Made by a program: the position numbers and the translations under genes
From: Geojedonia litorea
Lineage (GTDB): Bacteria > Bacteroidota > Bacteroidia > Flavobacteriales > Flavobacteriaceae
Direction: 5' to 3'
Assembly (NCBI RefSeq): GCF_042654525.1
Contig: NZ_JBHSGP010000005.1
Location: 124,001-188,000, forward strand
DNA: 64,000 nt
The notes under the pieces: generated by a model
Told to the model about the DNA's origin: nothing
The model's database searches: none
What the model saw: only the letters and a program-made list of their open reading frames with translations
Part shown: one piece after another, positions 44,644 to 54,119 of the stretch
How the letters are laid out: every line of letters begins with the position of its first letter
How positions within the stretch are numbered: the first letter of the stretch is position 1

Positions 44644-45576
44644 ATGCAAGACGGATTATACGCCAAATTCAACACCAGTAAAGGTGACATTTTAGTAGCT
44701 TTAGAATATGAAAAAACGCCTGGAACGGTAGGTAACTTTGTGGCCTTGGCCGAAGGGAATATAGAAAATGCTGTAAAATCGCAAGGCACACCGTATTATG
44801 ATGGCTTAAAATTTCATAGGGTCATTCCAGACTTTATGATTCAAGGAGGTTGCCCTCAAGGTACAGGAACAGGTAACCCAGGTTATAAGTTTGATGATGA
44901 GTTTCACCCCGACCTTAAACATGATGGTCCAGGGGTACTTTCAATGGCTAATGCTGGCCCAGGAACTAATGGAAGTCAGTTTTTCATTACACATATTGAG
45001 ACGCCTTGGTTAGATAATAAACATACGGTTTTTGGTAAGGTAACTGAAGGTCAGGATGTGGTAGATGCCATTGCACAGGGAGACCAAATAGATACTTTAG
45101 AAATTATTAGAGTAGGTGCAGCTGCGGAGAAGTTTAATGCTGTTGAGGCCTTTAGAACTTTTGAAGGCGCTCGCGAAAAGCGTATTGTTGCAGAACGTGA
45201 AGCAAAACGTGCAGAAATGGATAAATTGTCTGCCGGGTTTGAAGAAACTAAAAGCGGACTGCGTTACCAAATCATTCAAAAAGGATCTGGTAAGAAAGCA
45301 GAAGCAGGTCAAATGGTGTCTGTTCACTATAAAGGGCAATTGGCTGACGGTACTGTATTTGATTCTTCATATAAGCGTAACCAACCTCTTGATTTTCAAG
45401 TTGGAGTAGGGCAGGTTATTCCAGGTTGGGATGAAGGTATTTGTTTGCTTCATGTTGGTGATAAGGCACGATTGGTTATTCCAAGTGATTTGGGCTACGG
45501 ATCTCAAGGTGCTGGAGGTGTTATTCCTCCCCATGCGACTTTAGTATTTGATGTGGAATTGATGAATGTTAAATAA
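44644..45576 (+). CDS. Dual-domain peptidyl-prolyl isomerase (cyclophilin plus FKBP)
   Basis: A 310-residue protein starting at the ATG at 44644, two codons after an in-frame TTG. The N-terminal cyclophilin domain has FHRVIPDFMIQGG, GTNGSQFFITHIETPWLDNKH and HTVFGKVTEGQDVVD; a helical linker (about 160-195) leads to an FKBP domain with VSVHYKGQLADGTVFDSSY and IPSDLGYGSQGAGGVIPPHA. No signal peptide, so it should act in the cytoplasm as a folding catalyst. Dual-family immunophilins of this order are known in Flavobacteria. A strong terminator follows. Confidence 0.92.
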   Translation: MQDGLYAKFNTSKGDILVALEYEKTPGTVGNFVALAEGNIENAVKSQGTPYYDGLKFHRVIPDFMIQGGCPQGTGTGNPGYKFDDEFHPDLKHDGPGVLSMANAGPGTNGSQFFITHIETPWLDNKHTVFGKVTEGQDVVDAIAQGDQIDTLEIIRVGAAAEKFNAVEAFRTFEGAREKRIVAEREAKRAEMDKLSAGFEETKSGLRYQIIQKGSGKKAEAGQMVSVHYKGQLADGTVFDSSYKRNQPLDFQVGVGQVIPGWDEGICLLHVGDKARLVIPSDLGYGSQGAGGVIPPHATLVFDVELMNVK

Positions 45577-45616
45577 ATTCAAGATATTATATTCGATTTG
45601 GTAACAAATCATAGTT

Positions 45617-45650
45617 AAAAAAGTCTCATTAATAGTGGGACTTTTTTTTT
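45617..45650 (+). terminator. Rho-independent terminator
   Basis: AAAAAGTCTCA pairs with TGGGACTTTTT across a 7-base loop (one G-U pair), ending in a run of ten T. It ends the isomerase transcript. Confidence 0.85.
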
Positions 45651-45694
45651 ATTTAAATTTATAGAGTAATTCATCACATCACATCTAATTCTTC

Positions 45695-46420
45695 ATGACA
45701 TTTCACAGAAGCCATATCAAGTCAATACTTTTATTACTATGTGTGACACTTCATATATTAAGTTGTGCCAAACGCGTAGACTATTCAGAAGAACATATCG
45801 TCCAAACTTCTGGACGTTATTTGTACAGTTTAGATGAAGTTATGGATGTGTATTATGACAACAATACCTTGTTTTTAAAATGGAGAGGTGCCGATAATAT
45901 GAAGCCCGTTGCTTTAGATGAACACACCTTTTTTGTACCCGATATGTACAAAAAGTTGCGTTTTGTTCAGCATCCTCAAACCAAGGAACGTTATTTGGGA
46001 GTGGTTAATGAGGATGACGAATCTCAAGTCACCTATACCTACTTAAAAGTAGCCGACTCTTTTAAAACGCCTAGTATGTACCTTAAAGAAAAGAACTTCG
46101 ACAAGGCTCTTGAAGGCTTTATAAATATTAAGCAACAAGATTCAACTACGACTTTAGTTGATGAGCGTGAGTTTAACCGTTTAGGCTATAACTATTTACG
46201 CAAAGAAGATTACACGAGTGCCATTGCCGTTTTTAAGATGAACGTGGCGTTTTACCCAGAAAGTGACAATGTTTATGATAGTTTGGCCGATGCCTATTTG
46301 CGGTCTGGTGATAGTTTACAAGCCTTTACCAATTACTCTAAAGCTTACGAGTTGAACACGGGCAATGAGCGTGCTAAACGTTATATGGATGCCTATAATA
46401 AAAACCAAGATTCGAATTAA
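45695..46420 (+). CDS. TPR-containing lipoprotein
   Basis: A 241-residue protein with a lipoprotein signal (ILSCAKRVD, Cys24 after an N-terminal hydrophobic run). The middle (SLDEVMDVYYDNNTLFLKWRG) is beta-rich. The C-terminal third has tetratricopeptide units: KNFDKALEGFINI, EDYTSAIAVFKMNVAFYPES and VYDSLADAYLRSGDSLQAF. It likely sits in the cell envelope as a scaffold protein. It is convergent with the DUF255 gene; their last four bases overlap. Confidence 0.75.
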   Translation: MTFHRSHIKSILLLLCVTLHILSCAKRVDYSEEHIVQTSGRYLYSLDEVMDVYYDNNTLFLKWRGADNMKPVALDEHTFFVPDMYKKLRFVQHPQTKERYLGVVNEDDESQVTYTYLKVADSFKTPSMYLKEKNFDKALEGFINIKQQDSTTTLVDEREFNRLGYNYLRKEDYTSAIAVFKMNVAFYPESDNVYDSLADAYLRSGDSLQAFTNYSKAYELNTGNERAKRYMDAYNKNQDSN

Positions 46421-48519
46421 TTTTTTAAAATCGAAACAGCTTGCTCTACACTCTTGACAGGTAACTTGCAAGCTTTATTCACACACACGTAAATATAGGT
46501 TTCACCATCTACATAGCGATTTTCTAATAAGGGTAAATGACTCTCGGAAGTACTTCCTACAATGAGTTTATTGGGTATGTAAGATCGGTTCAATTGTTCT
46601 TTTTTAACCAGGGCTTCTTCGCCCGATATGGCGACTTCATAATAAGGTTGTGTGAAATTGAGCATCAAATCGAGCCAATTGGAATAGGCAGGACCATAGT
46701 CTTGCATTTCGGGTTTAACATTATTCAAAAGTGTTGTTGCCGTTTGTCTAAAATGGTCGTTATCGAAATAATGCGCTAATTTGAATAGATTTTTCGCCAT
46801 GATAGAATTGCTTGCAGGAATCACATTGTCACGATACTCAATGGTTCTGGCCACTAAAGGATCATCTTCATTGGAAGTGAAATAGAACATTTTGCTTTGT
46901 GCATCAAAAAAATGATCAAAACTATAGAGGGTTAAATCGCGTGAGAGGTGGAGCCATTTGTCATTTAAAGTTGCTTCATAAAGATTTAAAAACGCATCAA
47001 TAGTTGCCGCGTAATCTTCCAGATAGCCGTTAATGGTGCTTTGGCCATTTTTATAGCTGTGGTTAAGTCCTCCATCATCCCGCAATTGTTGCTTTTCTAT
47101 AAAATTGGCATTGTTTATTGCCGTTTGCAGATAGGTTGAATCTCCCAAAACACGATAGGCATCTACATAACCTTTGAGCATAATGGCATTCCAAGAGGTT
47201 AAAGTCTTGTCGTCCAGTCGCGGTTTTTGACGTTTCTCTCGCTGTTTAAAGAGTAGTTGTTTCCATTGGTTTTTTTTGTCATTAAACTCTGTACTGGTGA
47301 GTTTGTGTTTTTTTAAAAAGGTGGCATCATCAGTTTTTCTGATTAGAACATAGTTTCCATGCTCCCAGAGTCCGTAGTTGTTAATGTTGTAGTAGTCTGC
47401 AAACAACTCAAAATCGATTGCCAATAAAGTTTTTAGCTCGTCCTTTTTCCAAACATAAAAGGCACCTTCTTCTAATTCGTTTTCTGGGGTTTTGCTATCG
47501 GCATCTAATGAGGAATAAAATCCGCCTTCTTCATTGGTCAGTTCGCGCTTTACAAATTCTAAAGTTTCTACTATGACCTCTTTATAGAGTTCGTTTTTAG
47601 TAATTAAATAGGCATCTGCATATAAACTTACCAGTTGGCCGTTATCATATAGCATTTTTTCAAAATGGGGGACATGCCAATTCACATCGGTGGCATATCT
47701 TGAAAATCCACCGCCTATATGATCATAGACACCACCATAGGCCATTTGCGTTAGGGTGAGGTTGACGAATTCCTGAAGTTTCTCATCGTTCAATTGATAG
47801 GCATAGCGCAACAAAAACTGGTAATTATTGGGCATCATAAATTTAGGGGAACGTTGGAGTCCGCCTTCGCGATGATCAAACTGTCTAGACCATTTGTCTA
47901 TGGTTTTCTCAATGAAAGCGTTGCTAAAAGAGGCTTCATCTGTATTCAGGGTTACCAAATCCGCATTTTTAATGCCTTGTTCCAGTTGGTCGGCATGGGC
48001 TTCCAGTTTTTCGGGGTCGTCTTTATATAATTGGGCGATTTGGTTGAGGGCTTTAGTCCACTGCTCCTTTTTAAAATACGTCCCACCCCAAACCGGTCGA
48101 CTATCAGGTAGTGCAATCACATTTAGTGGCCAGCCACCGCTTCCTGTTAAGAGTTGAACAGCAGTCATATAGACTTGATCCACATCAGGGCGTTCCTCGC
48201 GATCTACTTTTATGTTTACAAAATGAGTATTCATGATTTTAGCCACCTCTTCATCTTCAAAACTTTCCTCTTCCATTACATGGCACCAGTGACAGGCAGA
48301 ATAGCCTACGCTGATAATAATTAATTTATTTTCGTTTTTGGCTTTTTCCAATGCTTTGGTGTTCCATGGCATCCAATTCACAGGGTTGTGCGCATGCTGT
48401 AACAAGTATGGGCTGGTTTCATTGATGAGATCATTTGTGAATTTGTGTTCCATAGTGTTTTTGTTTTGCCCAGAACAATTCATTAAAAGGGCAAGTGTAA
48501 GAATAAGATAATAGCGCAT
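46417..48519 (-). CDS. Thioredoxin domain protein of the DUF255/SSP411 (YyaL) family
   Basis: A 700-residue protein. The start MRYYLILTLALLMNCSGQ has a lipobox-like MNCS, so it may be a membrane-attached lipoprotein. The N-terminal thioredoxin-like domain has SACHWCHVMEEESFEDEEVA with the CHWC pair at 76-79, and GSGGWPLNVIALPDSRPVWGG; a long helical alpha/alpha-toroid-like part follows (PKFMMPNNYQFLLRYAY, DGGLNHSYKNGQSTINGYL). Family members are widespread but the reaction is not known. It is divergent from the next gene across a 174-base gap. Confidence 0.85.
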   Translation of the reverse strand: MRYYLILTLALLMNCSGQNKNTMEHKFTNDLINETSPYLLQHAHNPVNWMPWNTKALEKAKNENKLIIISVGYSACHWCHVMEEESFEDEEVAKIMNTHFVNIKVDREERPDVDQVYMTAVQLLTGSGGWPLNVIALPDSRPVWGGTYFKKEQWTKALNQIAQLYKDDPEKLEAHADQLEQGIKNADLVTLNTDEASFSNAFIEKTIDKWSRQFDHREGGLQRSPKFMMPNNYQFLLRYAYQLNDEKLQEFVNLTLTQMAYGGVYDHIGGGFSRYATDVNWHVPHFEKMLYDNGQLVSLYADAYLITKNELYKEVIVETLEFVKRELTNEEGGFYSSLDADSKTPENELEEGAFYVWKKDELKTLLAIDFELFADYYNINNYGLWEHGNYVLIRKTDDATFLKKHKLTSTEFNDKKNQWKQLLFKQREKRQKPRLDDKTLTSWNAIMLKGYVDAYRVLGDSTYLQTAINNANFIEKQQLRDDGGLNHSYKNGQSTINGYLEDYAATIDAFLNLYEATLNDKWLHLSRDLTLYSFDHFFDAQSKMFYFTSNEDDPLVARTIEYRDNVIPASNSIMAKNLFKLAHYFDNDHFRQTATTLLNNVKPEMQDYGPAYSNWLDLMLNFTQPYYEVAISGEEALVKKEQLNRSYIPNKLIVGSTSESHLPLLENRYVDGETYIYVCVNKACKLPVKSVEQAVSILKN

Positions 48520-48693
48520 AGTTCAAATTTAATCAATTGTTTGGATATCTATGCGATATAAAGGGCAAGACTATTTCTAAACTTATTTTAGGGTAATTAC
48601 AGTTCATCCTAGGTTTTTTACACTTCGGTCATTCAGTTTTTTAAAAACGAGGATGCCATATGATATTTGTTTCAAATTTAAACTTTACAACCT

Positions 48694-49314
48694 ATGAAAC
48701 ATTTAATTTTAATTGCCGTGCTATTAGTTGCTACCGTAACACAAGCACAGTCGAATTTTGAAAAAGGCATGCAAAAAGCCTTTGAATTATGGGGCAGCAA
48801 ACAAATGGATGATGCCGAAAATGTATTTGAGCGCATCTCCAATGCCGAAACCAATCAATGGTTGCCTCATTATTATGTAGCTCAAATCAACAGTCTAAAA
48901 AGTTGGAATCAAAAGGATGCCACAGTTTTAAAAGCACAGTTGGACAAAGCGCAGGCGCATCTGGATAAAGCCATGGCGGTTAGCCCTAACAATGCAGAGT
49001 TGCTAATCCTGCAGGCCCAAGTGCTTACCAATTGGGTGGCCTATGATGGGCAGACCTATGGTATGAAATATTCGGCCAAGATTAGTGAGCTCTATCAAAA
49101 AGCCTATACTTTAGATCCAAACAATCCGAGAGCTGTTTTTGGTAAAGCCGAATGGGATATGGGAAGTGCCAGATTTTTTGGTCAAGATCCTCAGGTCTTT
49201 TGTAAGGACATCGAAAAATCCATAGAACTTTTTGCTAACTTTAAACCCGAAACACCTTTTCATCCTAATTGGGGAAAGGAACGTGCAGAGGCCTCATTTA
49301 AGAGTTGCAACTAA
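48694..49314 (+). CDS. Exported TPR-like protein
   Basis: A 206-residue protein with a signal peptide cleaved near TQAQ (residues 1-19). Helical repeats follow: FELWGSKQMDDAENVFERIS, KAMAVSPNNAELLILQAQV and KAYTLDPNNPRAVFGKAEW, consistent with tetratricopeptide units. The C-terminus ends in a cysteine (FKSCN). Short spacing (27 bases) to the kinase gene suggests that it is cotranscribed with the LytS/2TM operon. Confidence 0.75.
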   Translation: MKHLILIAVLLVATVTQAQSNFEKGMQKAFELWGSKQMDDAENVFERISNAETNQWLPHYYVAQINSLKSWNQKDATVLKAQLDKAQAHLDKAMAVSPNNAELLILQAQVLTNWVAYDGQTYGMKYSAKISELYQKAYTLDPNNPRAVFGKAEWDMGSARFFGQDPQVFCKDIEKSIELFANFKPETPFHPNWGKERAEASFKSCN

Positions 49315-49341
49315 TTAAATTCTAACTAAAGACAAGACACC

Positions 49342-50688
49342 ATGTCAAAATCAACGAAAAATATTATTCTTACTATAGCCATTGGGTGTGTTGTCTTTGT
49401 GGTTGCTAATCTTATTTTTGACGACTTCAAATTTGAAAGCTTCGGGGAATTTGTAGAAGAGTTTCTTCTATATCAAGTATACTCATTTGTTTTGGGCTAT
49501 TCCAATATGTATTTTTTTGATTATATGGAACGTCGCCACTGGAACAAAGGTGACAGTATAAAACGAATTGCCTATGGTATTATTGGCTCAACCGTTCTGA
49601 CCTTGATTGGTTTGTTTGTGTTGCGATTCTTTACCTATGTATTTTATGTTGGCACCACTTGGGAATACTTCATTAGTCATGAAACCCTTGAGAGTTACCA
49701 GTTTGGCTTATGGATTACCTTGACCATCGTGATCATCTTTCACTTCGTCTATTTTTATAACAAGTACCAAAAAAATAAGATAAAGGAACAAAAGGTCATT
49801 GCAGGGACGGCCAGTGCCAAGTTTGACGCTTTAAAAAATCAATTGGACCCACATTTTCTCTTCAATAGTTTAAATGTGCTTACCAGCTTAATTGAAGAAA
49901 ATCCAGAAAGTGCCCAAAAGTTTACCACGTCACTATCAAAAGTGTATCGGTATGTGTTGGAACAAAAGAATAAGGATTTAGTGACGGTTGATGAGGAATT
50001 GGATTTTGCAAGAACCTATATGTCGCTTTTAAAAATGCGCTTTGAGGACAGCATTATTTTTGAAATCCCCGATAAAGCTACAAACCCCGAAAGTAAGGTG
50101 GTGCCTTTGTCACTTCAGCTGCTTTTGGAAAATGCCGTCAAACACAATATGGTGACCACGAGCAAACCTTTACATATTAAAATTTATGAAGACAATCATG
50201 GGAATTTGGTCATAGAGAATAACCTTCAGCCCAAACAAATTGTCAAAAAGAGTAGTGGTGTTGGATTAGAGAATATTAAACAACGCTATCAATTACTCAC
50301 CAATAAAAAAGTATACATTAACGAGCAAGCCGGACATTTTTCAGTTGCTGTGCCAATGCTCACAAAACAAATATCAATTATGAGAACACCATTGCAAGAA
50401 AATATAGACGATAGTTATTTGCGTGCAAGAAACCATGTGGAAGAACTTAAAGCTTTTTACTACAGTCTTGTATCCTATTTTTTAGTAATCCCGTTTTTAA
50501 TATTCATTAACTATAGAACCTATTGGGAATTTCAATGGTTTTGGTTTCCTATGTTTGGCTGGGCCTTAGGCTTAACAATTCAGGCATATAGGGTGTTTGT
50601 GAATAATGGGGCCTTTGGCCGCAATTGGGAAAAGCGCAAGATTGAAGAATTTATGCGCGATGAAGAAAAAAATGATCTTTGGAATTAA
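49342..50688 (+). CDS. LytS-type sensor histidine kinase fused to a 2TM domain
   Basis: A 448-residue protein: four N-terminal membrane spans (10-140), a His_kinase domain with LKNQLDPHFLFNSLNVL and phospho-acceptor His171, ATPase part with LQLLLENAVKHN and SGVGLENIKQRY, then from about residue 350 a C-terminal 2TM domain (YLRARNHVEELKAFYYSLV ... NWEKRKIEEFM). It should phosphorylate the LytTR regulator encoded three genes later. Having a 2TM domain after a kinase domain, not before, is unusual. Confidence 0.85.
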   Translation: MSKSTKNIILTIAIGCVVFVVANLIFDDFKFESFGEFVEEFLLYQVYSFVLGYSNMYFFDYMERRHWNKGDSIKRIAYGIIGSTVLTLIGLFVLRFFTYVFYVGTTWEYFISHETLESYQFGLWITLTIVIIFHFVYFYNKYQKNKIKEQKVIAGTASAKFDALKNQLDPHFLFNSLNVLTSLIEENPESAQKFTTSLSKVYRYVLEQKNKDLVTVDEELDFARTYMSLLKMRFEDSIIFEIPDKATNPESKVVPLSLQLLLENAVKHNMVTTSKPLHIKIYEDNHGNLVIENNLQPKQIVKKSSGVGLENIKQRYQLLTNKKVYINEQAGHFSVAVPMLTKQISIMRTPLQENIDDSYLRARNHVEELKAFYYSLVSYFLVIPFLIFINYRTYWEFQWFWFPMFGWALGLTIQAYRVFVNNGAFGRNWEKRKIEEFMRDEEKNDLWN

Positions 50689-50699
50689 ATACAAAACCT

Positions 50700-51038
50700 A
50701 TGAATCGATTAGACAAAAATTATAACACAGAATACCGAAAGGAAGACGCCTATTTAAGGGCTCAAAAACGACTTAAAGAACTAAAAGGCTTTTATGGACA
50801 TGCCTTCTGGTATGTGATAGTCAACCTCTTTATCATTATAATGGTAGCATTTAACTCAAGAGGGAATATATGGCATTTTGGAACCTTTTCAACCGCATTT
50901 TTTTGGGGAATAGGATTGGGTTTTCACGCTTTAAGTGTATTTGGAAGGAATTTCTTTTTCTCTAAATCATGGGAAGATAAAAAGATCCGTGAATATTTGG
51001 AAAAAGAAGAAGAAGCTGAAAAACGTAGATTTGAATAA
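50700..51038 (+). CDS. 2TM domain protein
   Basis: A 112-residue protein starting at the ATG at 50700, not at the TTG seven codons earlier. AYLRAQKRLKELKGFYGHAF, two hydrophobic spans, then SKSWEDKKIREYLEKEEE, repeat the C-terminal domain of the kinase. The loop between the spans is inside, so the termini face the cytoplasm in a simple hairpin. Function unknown; likely a partner or regulator of the kinase. Confidence 0.85.
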   Translation: MNRLDKNYNTEYRKEDAYLRAQKRLKELKGFYGHAFWYVIVNLFIIIMVAFNSRGNIWHFGTFSTAFFWGIGLGFHALSVFGRNFFFSKSWEDKKIREYLEKEEEAEKRRFE

Positions 51039-51040
51039 GT

Positions 51041-51358
51041 ATGAAAACGCCATCTGAAAATAAAGACAAACTTATAAGAGCAAAAGAGAAGGTAAGACAT
51101 CTCAAAGTATTTTATGTCCACTTGGTTGGATATATAATTGTGGTCCTGCTACTATTGTATAATTTGTACATTATTGATGACCACAACAGGTATGCTGATT
51201 TCTTTAAAAAGTTTAATACTATTATTATACTGGCATGGACTGTTTTTATAGCCTTTCATGCATGGAATGTTTTTAAGGGAAGACTGTTCTTCAAGAAAAG
51301 CTGGGAAGATAGAAAGCTAAATGAATATTTAGAAAACGAAGATACTAAATGGGAATAA
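51041..51358 (+). CDS. 2TM domain protein
   Basis: A 105-residue protein two bases after the previous stop, with KLIRAKEKVRHLKVFYVHLV, two spans, and FKKSWEDRKLNEYLENED. It is the third copy of the same hairpin in 1 kb. Its stop overlaps the ATG of the response regulator, so all four proteins are probably made in fixed ratio. Confidence 0.85.
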   Translation: MKTPSENKDKLIRAKEKVRHLKVFYVHLVGYIIVVLLLLYNLYIIDDHNRYADFFKKFNTIIILAWTVFIAFHAWNVFKGRLFFKKSWEDRKLNEYLENEDTKWE

Positions 51359-52119
51359 AAGTTATTATCATAGAAGATGAAAAGCCGTCGGCACGACGCT
51401 TACAACGGATGTTAGAAAAATTAGAGGTGAAAACCGAAATCATGCTACATTCAGTTGAAGAAGCCATTGATTGGTTTCAAAACAATGCGCATCCCGATTT
51501 AATATTTTTAGACATTCAGTTAAGTGATGGGCTATCCTTTGAAATTTTCGAGGCAATCGATATCAAGTCGGCAGTTATTTTTACAACTGCCTACGACGAG
51601 TATGCGCTTCAGGCCTTTAAGCTCAATAGTATTGATTATCTATTAAAGCCTATCGATGATGAGGATTTAAAAAAGGCAGTCGCAAAATATAAAGAACGTC
51701 TTCCGGCGCAACAATCGGTGACTCTAGACTTTGACGATATTAAAAAATTATTGGTCAATCCTATTGATCGTACCTATAAAAAGCGATTTTCGGTTAAAGT
51801 TGGTCAGCATTTAAAATTGTTAACTATTGATGATATTGAATGTTTTTATAGTGAGAACAAAGGCACCTACGCCTATACAACTGATGGGCGAAATTACTTG
51901 TTGGATACCACATTAGATCAATTGGATCAGGAATTAGAGCCTAAAACATTTTTTAGAATTAGCCGAAAATTTATTGTAAATATTGAAGCAATACAGGATA
52001 TGGTGAGTTATACCAATTCGCGACTACAGATTAAGTTGCATTCGTTTAAAGAGCATGACATCATCGTAGCTCGAGAGCGTGTTAAGGATTTTAAAGATTG
52101 GTTAGAAACTAGCTCATAA
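51349..52119 (+). CDS. LytTR family response regulator
   Basis: A 256-residue protein with a receiver domain (VIIIEDEKPSARRL, phospho-acceptor Asp55 in LIFLDIQLSDG, conserved lysine in YLLKPIDD) and a C-terminal LytTR DNA-binding domain (FSVKVGQHLKLLTIDDIECF, FRISRKFIVNIEAIQDMV). It would act on promoters with direct repeats that I cannot place. It is the output of the kinase three genes upstream, with the two 2TM genes between them. Confidence 0.9.
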   Translation: MGIKVIIIEDEKPSARRLQRMLEKLEVKTEIMLHSVEEAIDWFQNNAHPDLIFLDIQLSDGLSFEIFEAIDIKSAVIFTTAYDEYALQAFKLNSIDYLLKPIDDEDLKKAVAKYKERLPAQQSVTLDFDDIKKLLVNPIDRTYKKRFSVKVGQHLKLLTIDDIECFYSENKGTYAYTTDGRNYLLDTTLDQLDQELEPKTFFRISRKFIVNIEAIQDMVSYTNSRLQIKLHSFKEHDIIVARERVKDFKDWLETSS

Positions 52120-52124
52120 AGCTA

Positions 52125-53300
52125 TCATTCTTCAATTCGATTATCATCAAAGGCAGTAGGTAATAGTTTGGGGATAAATTTAACAAATAGTGGCAGAAGA
52201 ATAGCACCACCAGGGAGCATGAAAATAGCAAGACTAGGAATAGATTTGATAATATCTAGTAATTGCGTCTGCATCTTTTTTTGTTCTTCTTCAGTAAGGT
52301 CCCTAGTGGTTGATTTGGTTAAAAGCACTAAAAGTTCCTTGCTTTCAGAAAGTTCTTTAAGCAATCGTTTGCTGTTCCGTTTTATGAGTTTACTCACCAT
52401 TTTACTGGAGTTGTCATAAAAATTCTGTACTAAATTTTTTGATCCCAACAAGGCAATCTGGTCTTGGTTGGTAATATAAAAGGTGTTGATGTCTTTAATA
52501 GATTGGTTAATGACGCTTTGGGTAAGCTGTAGATCATCACCCAATTGATTGAGAAATAAATACTCTTCAGGATCAATCATTTGATCGGTCCAAGACGCCA
52601 TACAACCCAGATCGAAGGCATAGTGTTTTTCCAATGAGTTTTGGAGCACTTCCAGAGCCTCCTTATATTCAAGATGGTGCTCTTTGCCCTGATATCGTCT
52701 TGAGGCTTCAAAGAGTTTGATTAAACTTTCGTCATAGTTGCTTTTTACCTGTTTAGAATCCAACACATTAATCACGATGGTTTCTAAGGCCGCTTCCATA
52801 AATTGGATATCCTCATTTGAAACTTCACGGGTATCTAAAAACTTTTGATAAGCCAATACGTCTACAAACAATAAGGCATTGGTAATAAAATAATTGAAAT
52901 TCTTCGTAAAAAGGTTGTCGTTAATATAAACGCGCTTGTCAATAATGCCTTCTAAACTAGTAGCCGATTTTTTCTCACCCAAAAACCCATCCAGAAATGA
53001 GGTTTTAGGTTGGATAATGGCTGCATAAAATTCGATAATACTGTTTATGAAACCAGAATCAGAAGGATTGGTTTTGAAACAATAGTAGAAGGCTATTAGT
53101 AAATTGACTTTGCTTAATTCTTCTGAAGTGAGATCGTTTTTTTCAATCACTTGGTGCACCACATCCACATTATTCCCATAAATAAAACCACAAGATTTTA
53201 ATGCTTCATAAAAGTCATTCTTAGATAAGTGAATAAAGGACTCTTGGTGAGTCACTAGCTTAAGTAATTTTTTTATCCAGCCTGCCGCAGAAGGATTCAT
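52125..53300 (-). CDS. LETM1-related protein
   Basis: A 391-residue protein. The C-terminal segment (IKSIPSLAIFMLPGGAILLP, FVKFIPKLLPTAF) closely resembles the LETM1 pore/ribosome-binding-like region with a hydrophobic span; the N-terminal 300 residues are helical. Flavobacterial proteins of this type are annotated as LETM1-related, biofilm-associated. The name reflects similarity only and the role is not established. It is convergent with the LytTR gene, 5 bases apart. Confidence 0.72.
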   Translation of the reverse strand: MNPSAAGWIKKLLKLVTHQESFIHLSKNDFYEALKSCGFIYGNNVDVVHQVIEKNDLTSEELSKVNLLIAFYYCFKTNPSDSGFINSIIEFYAAIIQPKTSFLDGFLGEKKSATSLEGIIDKRVYINDNLFTKNFNYFITNALLFVDVLAYQKFLDTREVSNEDIQFMEAALETIVINVLDSKQVKSNYDESLIKLFEASRRYQGKEHHLEYKEALEVLQNSLEKHYAFDLGCMASWTDQMIDPEEYLFLNQLGDDLQLTQSVINQSIKDINTFYITNQDQIALLGSKNLVQNFYDNSSKMVSKLIKRNSKRLLKELSESKELLVLLTKSTTRDLTEEEQKKMQTQLLDIIKSIPSLAIFMLPGGAILLPLFVKFIPKLLPTAFDDNRIEE

Positions 53301-53446
53301 GAGTTATATGCTTAGGCCACAAAGATACTTTTTAATTGTAAAATCCCTCTTAAAAAAGCATTAACAAAATTTTAACAAAACCGCTTTTGTTTTTTTTCCG
53401 TAGGTAGAGCAGAGACAATTAATAATTAACAAAAATCTCATTTATT

Positions 53447-54100
53447 ATGAAAAAATCAAAAATTTTAATTGGAGTTGCAATTGTTGCAATTGCAGGTTTC
53501 ATTGGAATTGCAGCCGATCATATCGATGCCCCAGCAGTCCAAGGTGGTTCAAGTGACATCACCGACTATTATGCCTTTCAAGGTAGCAACACTAGTAATT
53601 TGGTATTTGTAGCCAATGTGCAAGGTCTTTTAAGCCCATCAGCAACAGGAAGTGCTTCCTTTGATGAGAACACACTGGTTGAATTCAATATCGACACTAA
53701 TGGTGATGCTGTTGAAGACTTGGTGATTCAAGCTACTGCCAGAGACGGAAAAATGTACTTTTTCGGTCCTACAGCACCTTCACAACCCGGAACTAGCAGC
53801 TCTATTTTGACTACTGCAAGTGCTCAAGGCTCTGTAGACATCACCCCTTACGGATCACAGGCTATCGTAGCCACTAACAGCGGAATGAGCTTTTTTGCAG
53901 GACCCCGTGACGATCCCTTCTTTATGGATTTTGCACAATACAGTGCTATAGTAGGCGGTACCGCCACCAGTTTTAACAATCCTGGAGCCGATACGTTTGC
54001 AGGAACTAATGTACTCTCCATTGTTGTGGAAGTCCCAAAATCTATGATTGGCGGTTCAGGTACGATTAATACTTGGGTTGAATCAAAAAGAAAACAATAA
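53447..54100 (+). CDS. Exported DUF4331-type protein, N-terminal half, copy 1
   Basis: A 217-residue protein. A hydrophobic signal (IAGFIGIA) is followed by ADHIDAPAVQGGSSDITDYYAF, the start of the DUF4331 fold, and by FFAGPRDDPFF and GTNVLSIVVEVPKSM, all diagnostic of the first half of longer DUF4331 proteins. It ends just after that motif with a basic ESKRKQ. The second half of the fold is the next gene, 19 bases on. DUF4331 has no proven function. The copy at 54826-55509 is a close paralogue. Confidence 0.82.
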   Translation: MKKSKILIGVAIVAIAGFIGIAADHIDAPAVQGGSSDITDYYAFQGSNTSNLVFVANVQGLLSPSATGSASFDENTLVEFNIDTNGDAVEDLVIQATARDGKMYFFGPTAPSQPGTSSSILTTASAQGSVDITPYGSQAIVATNSGMSFFAGPRDDPFFMDFAQYSAIVGGTATSFNNPGADTFAGTNVLSIVVEVPKSMIGGSGTINTWVESKRKQ

Positions 54101-54119
54101 CAACTTAAAAACAAGAATT

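Noticed and set aside
50700..51358. A toxin-antitoxin pair (two small overlapping genes)
   Set aside because: Both have the 2TM hairpin motif of the kinase and none of a toxin, and they sit in a two-component operon.
53374..53398. A terminator upstream of the first DUF4331 gene
   Set aside because: AACAAAA/TTTTGTT with a T run is possible, but there is no plus-strand gene just upstream that it would end, and the stem is A-T only.
54048..54119. Longer form of the first DUF4331 lipoprotein
   Set aside because: The extension lies inside the preceding gene and would place the lipoprotein signal internally.
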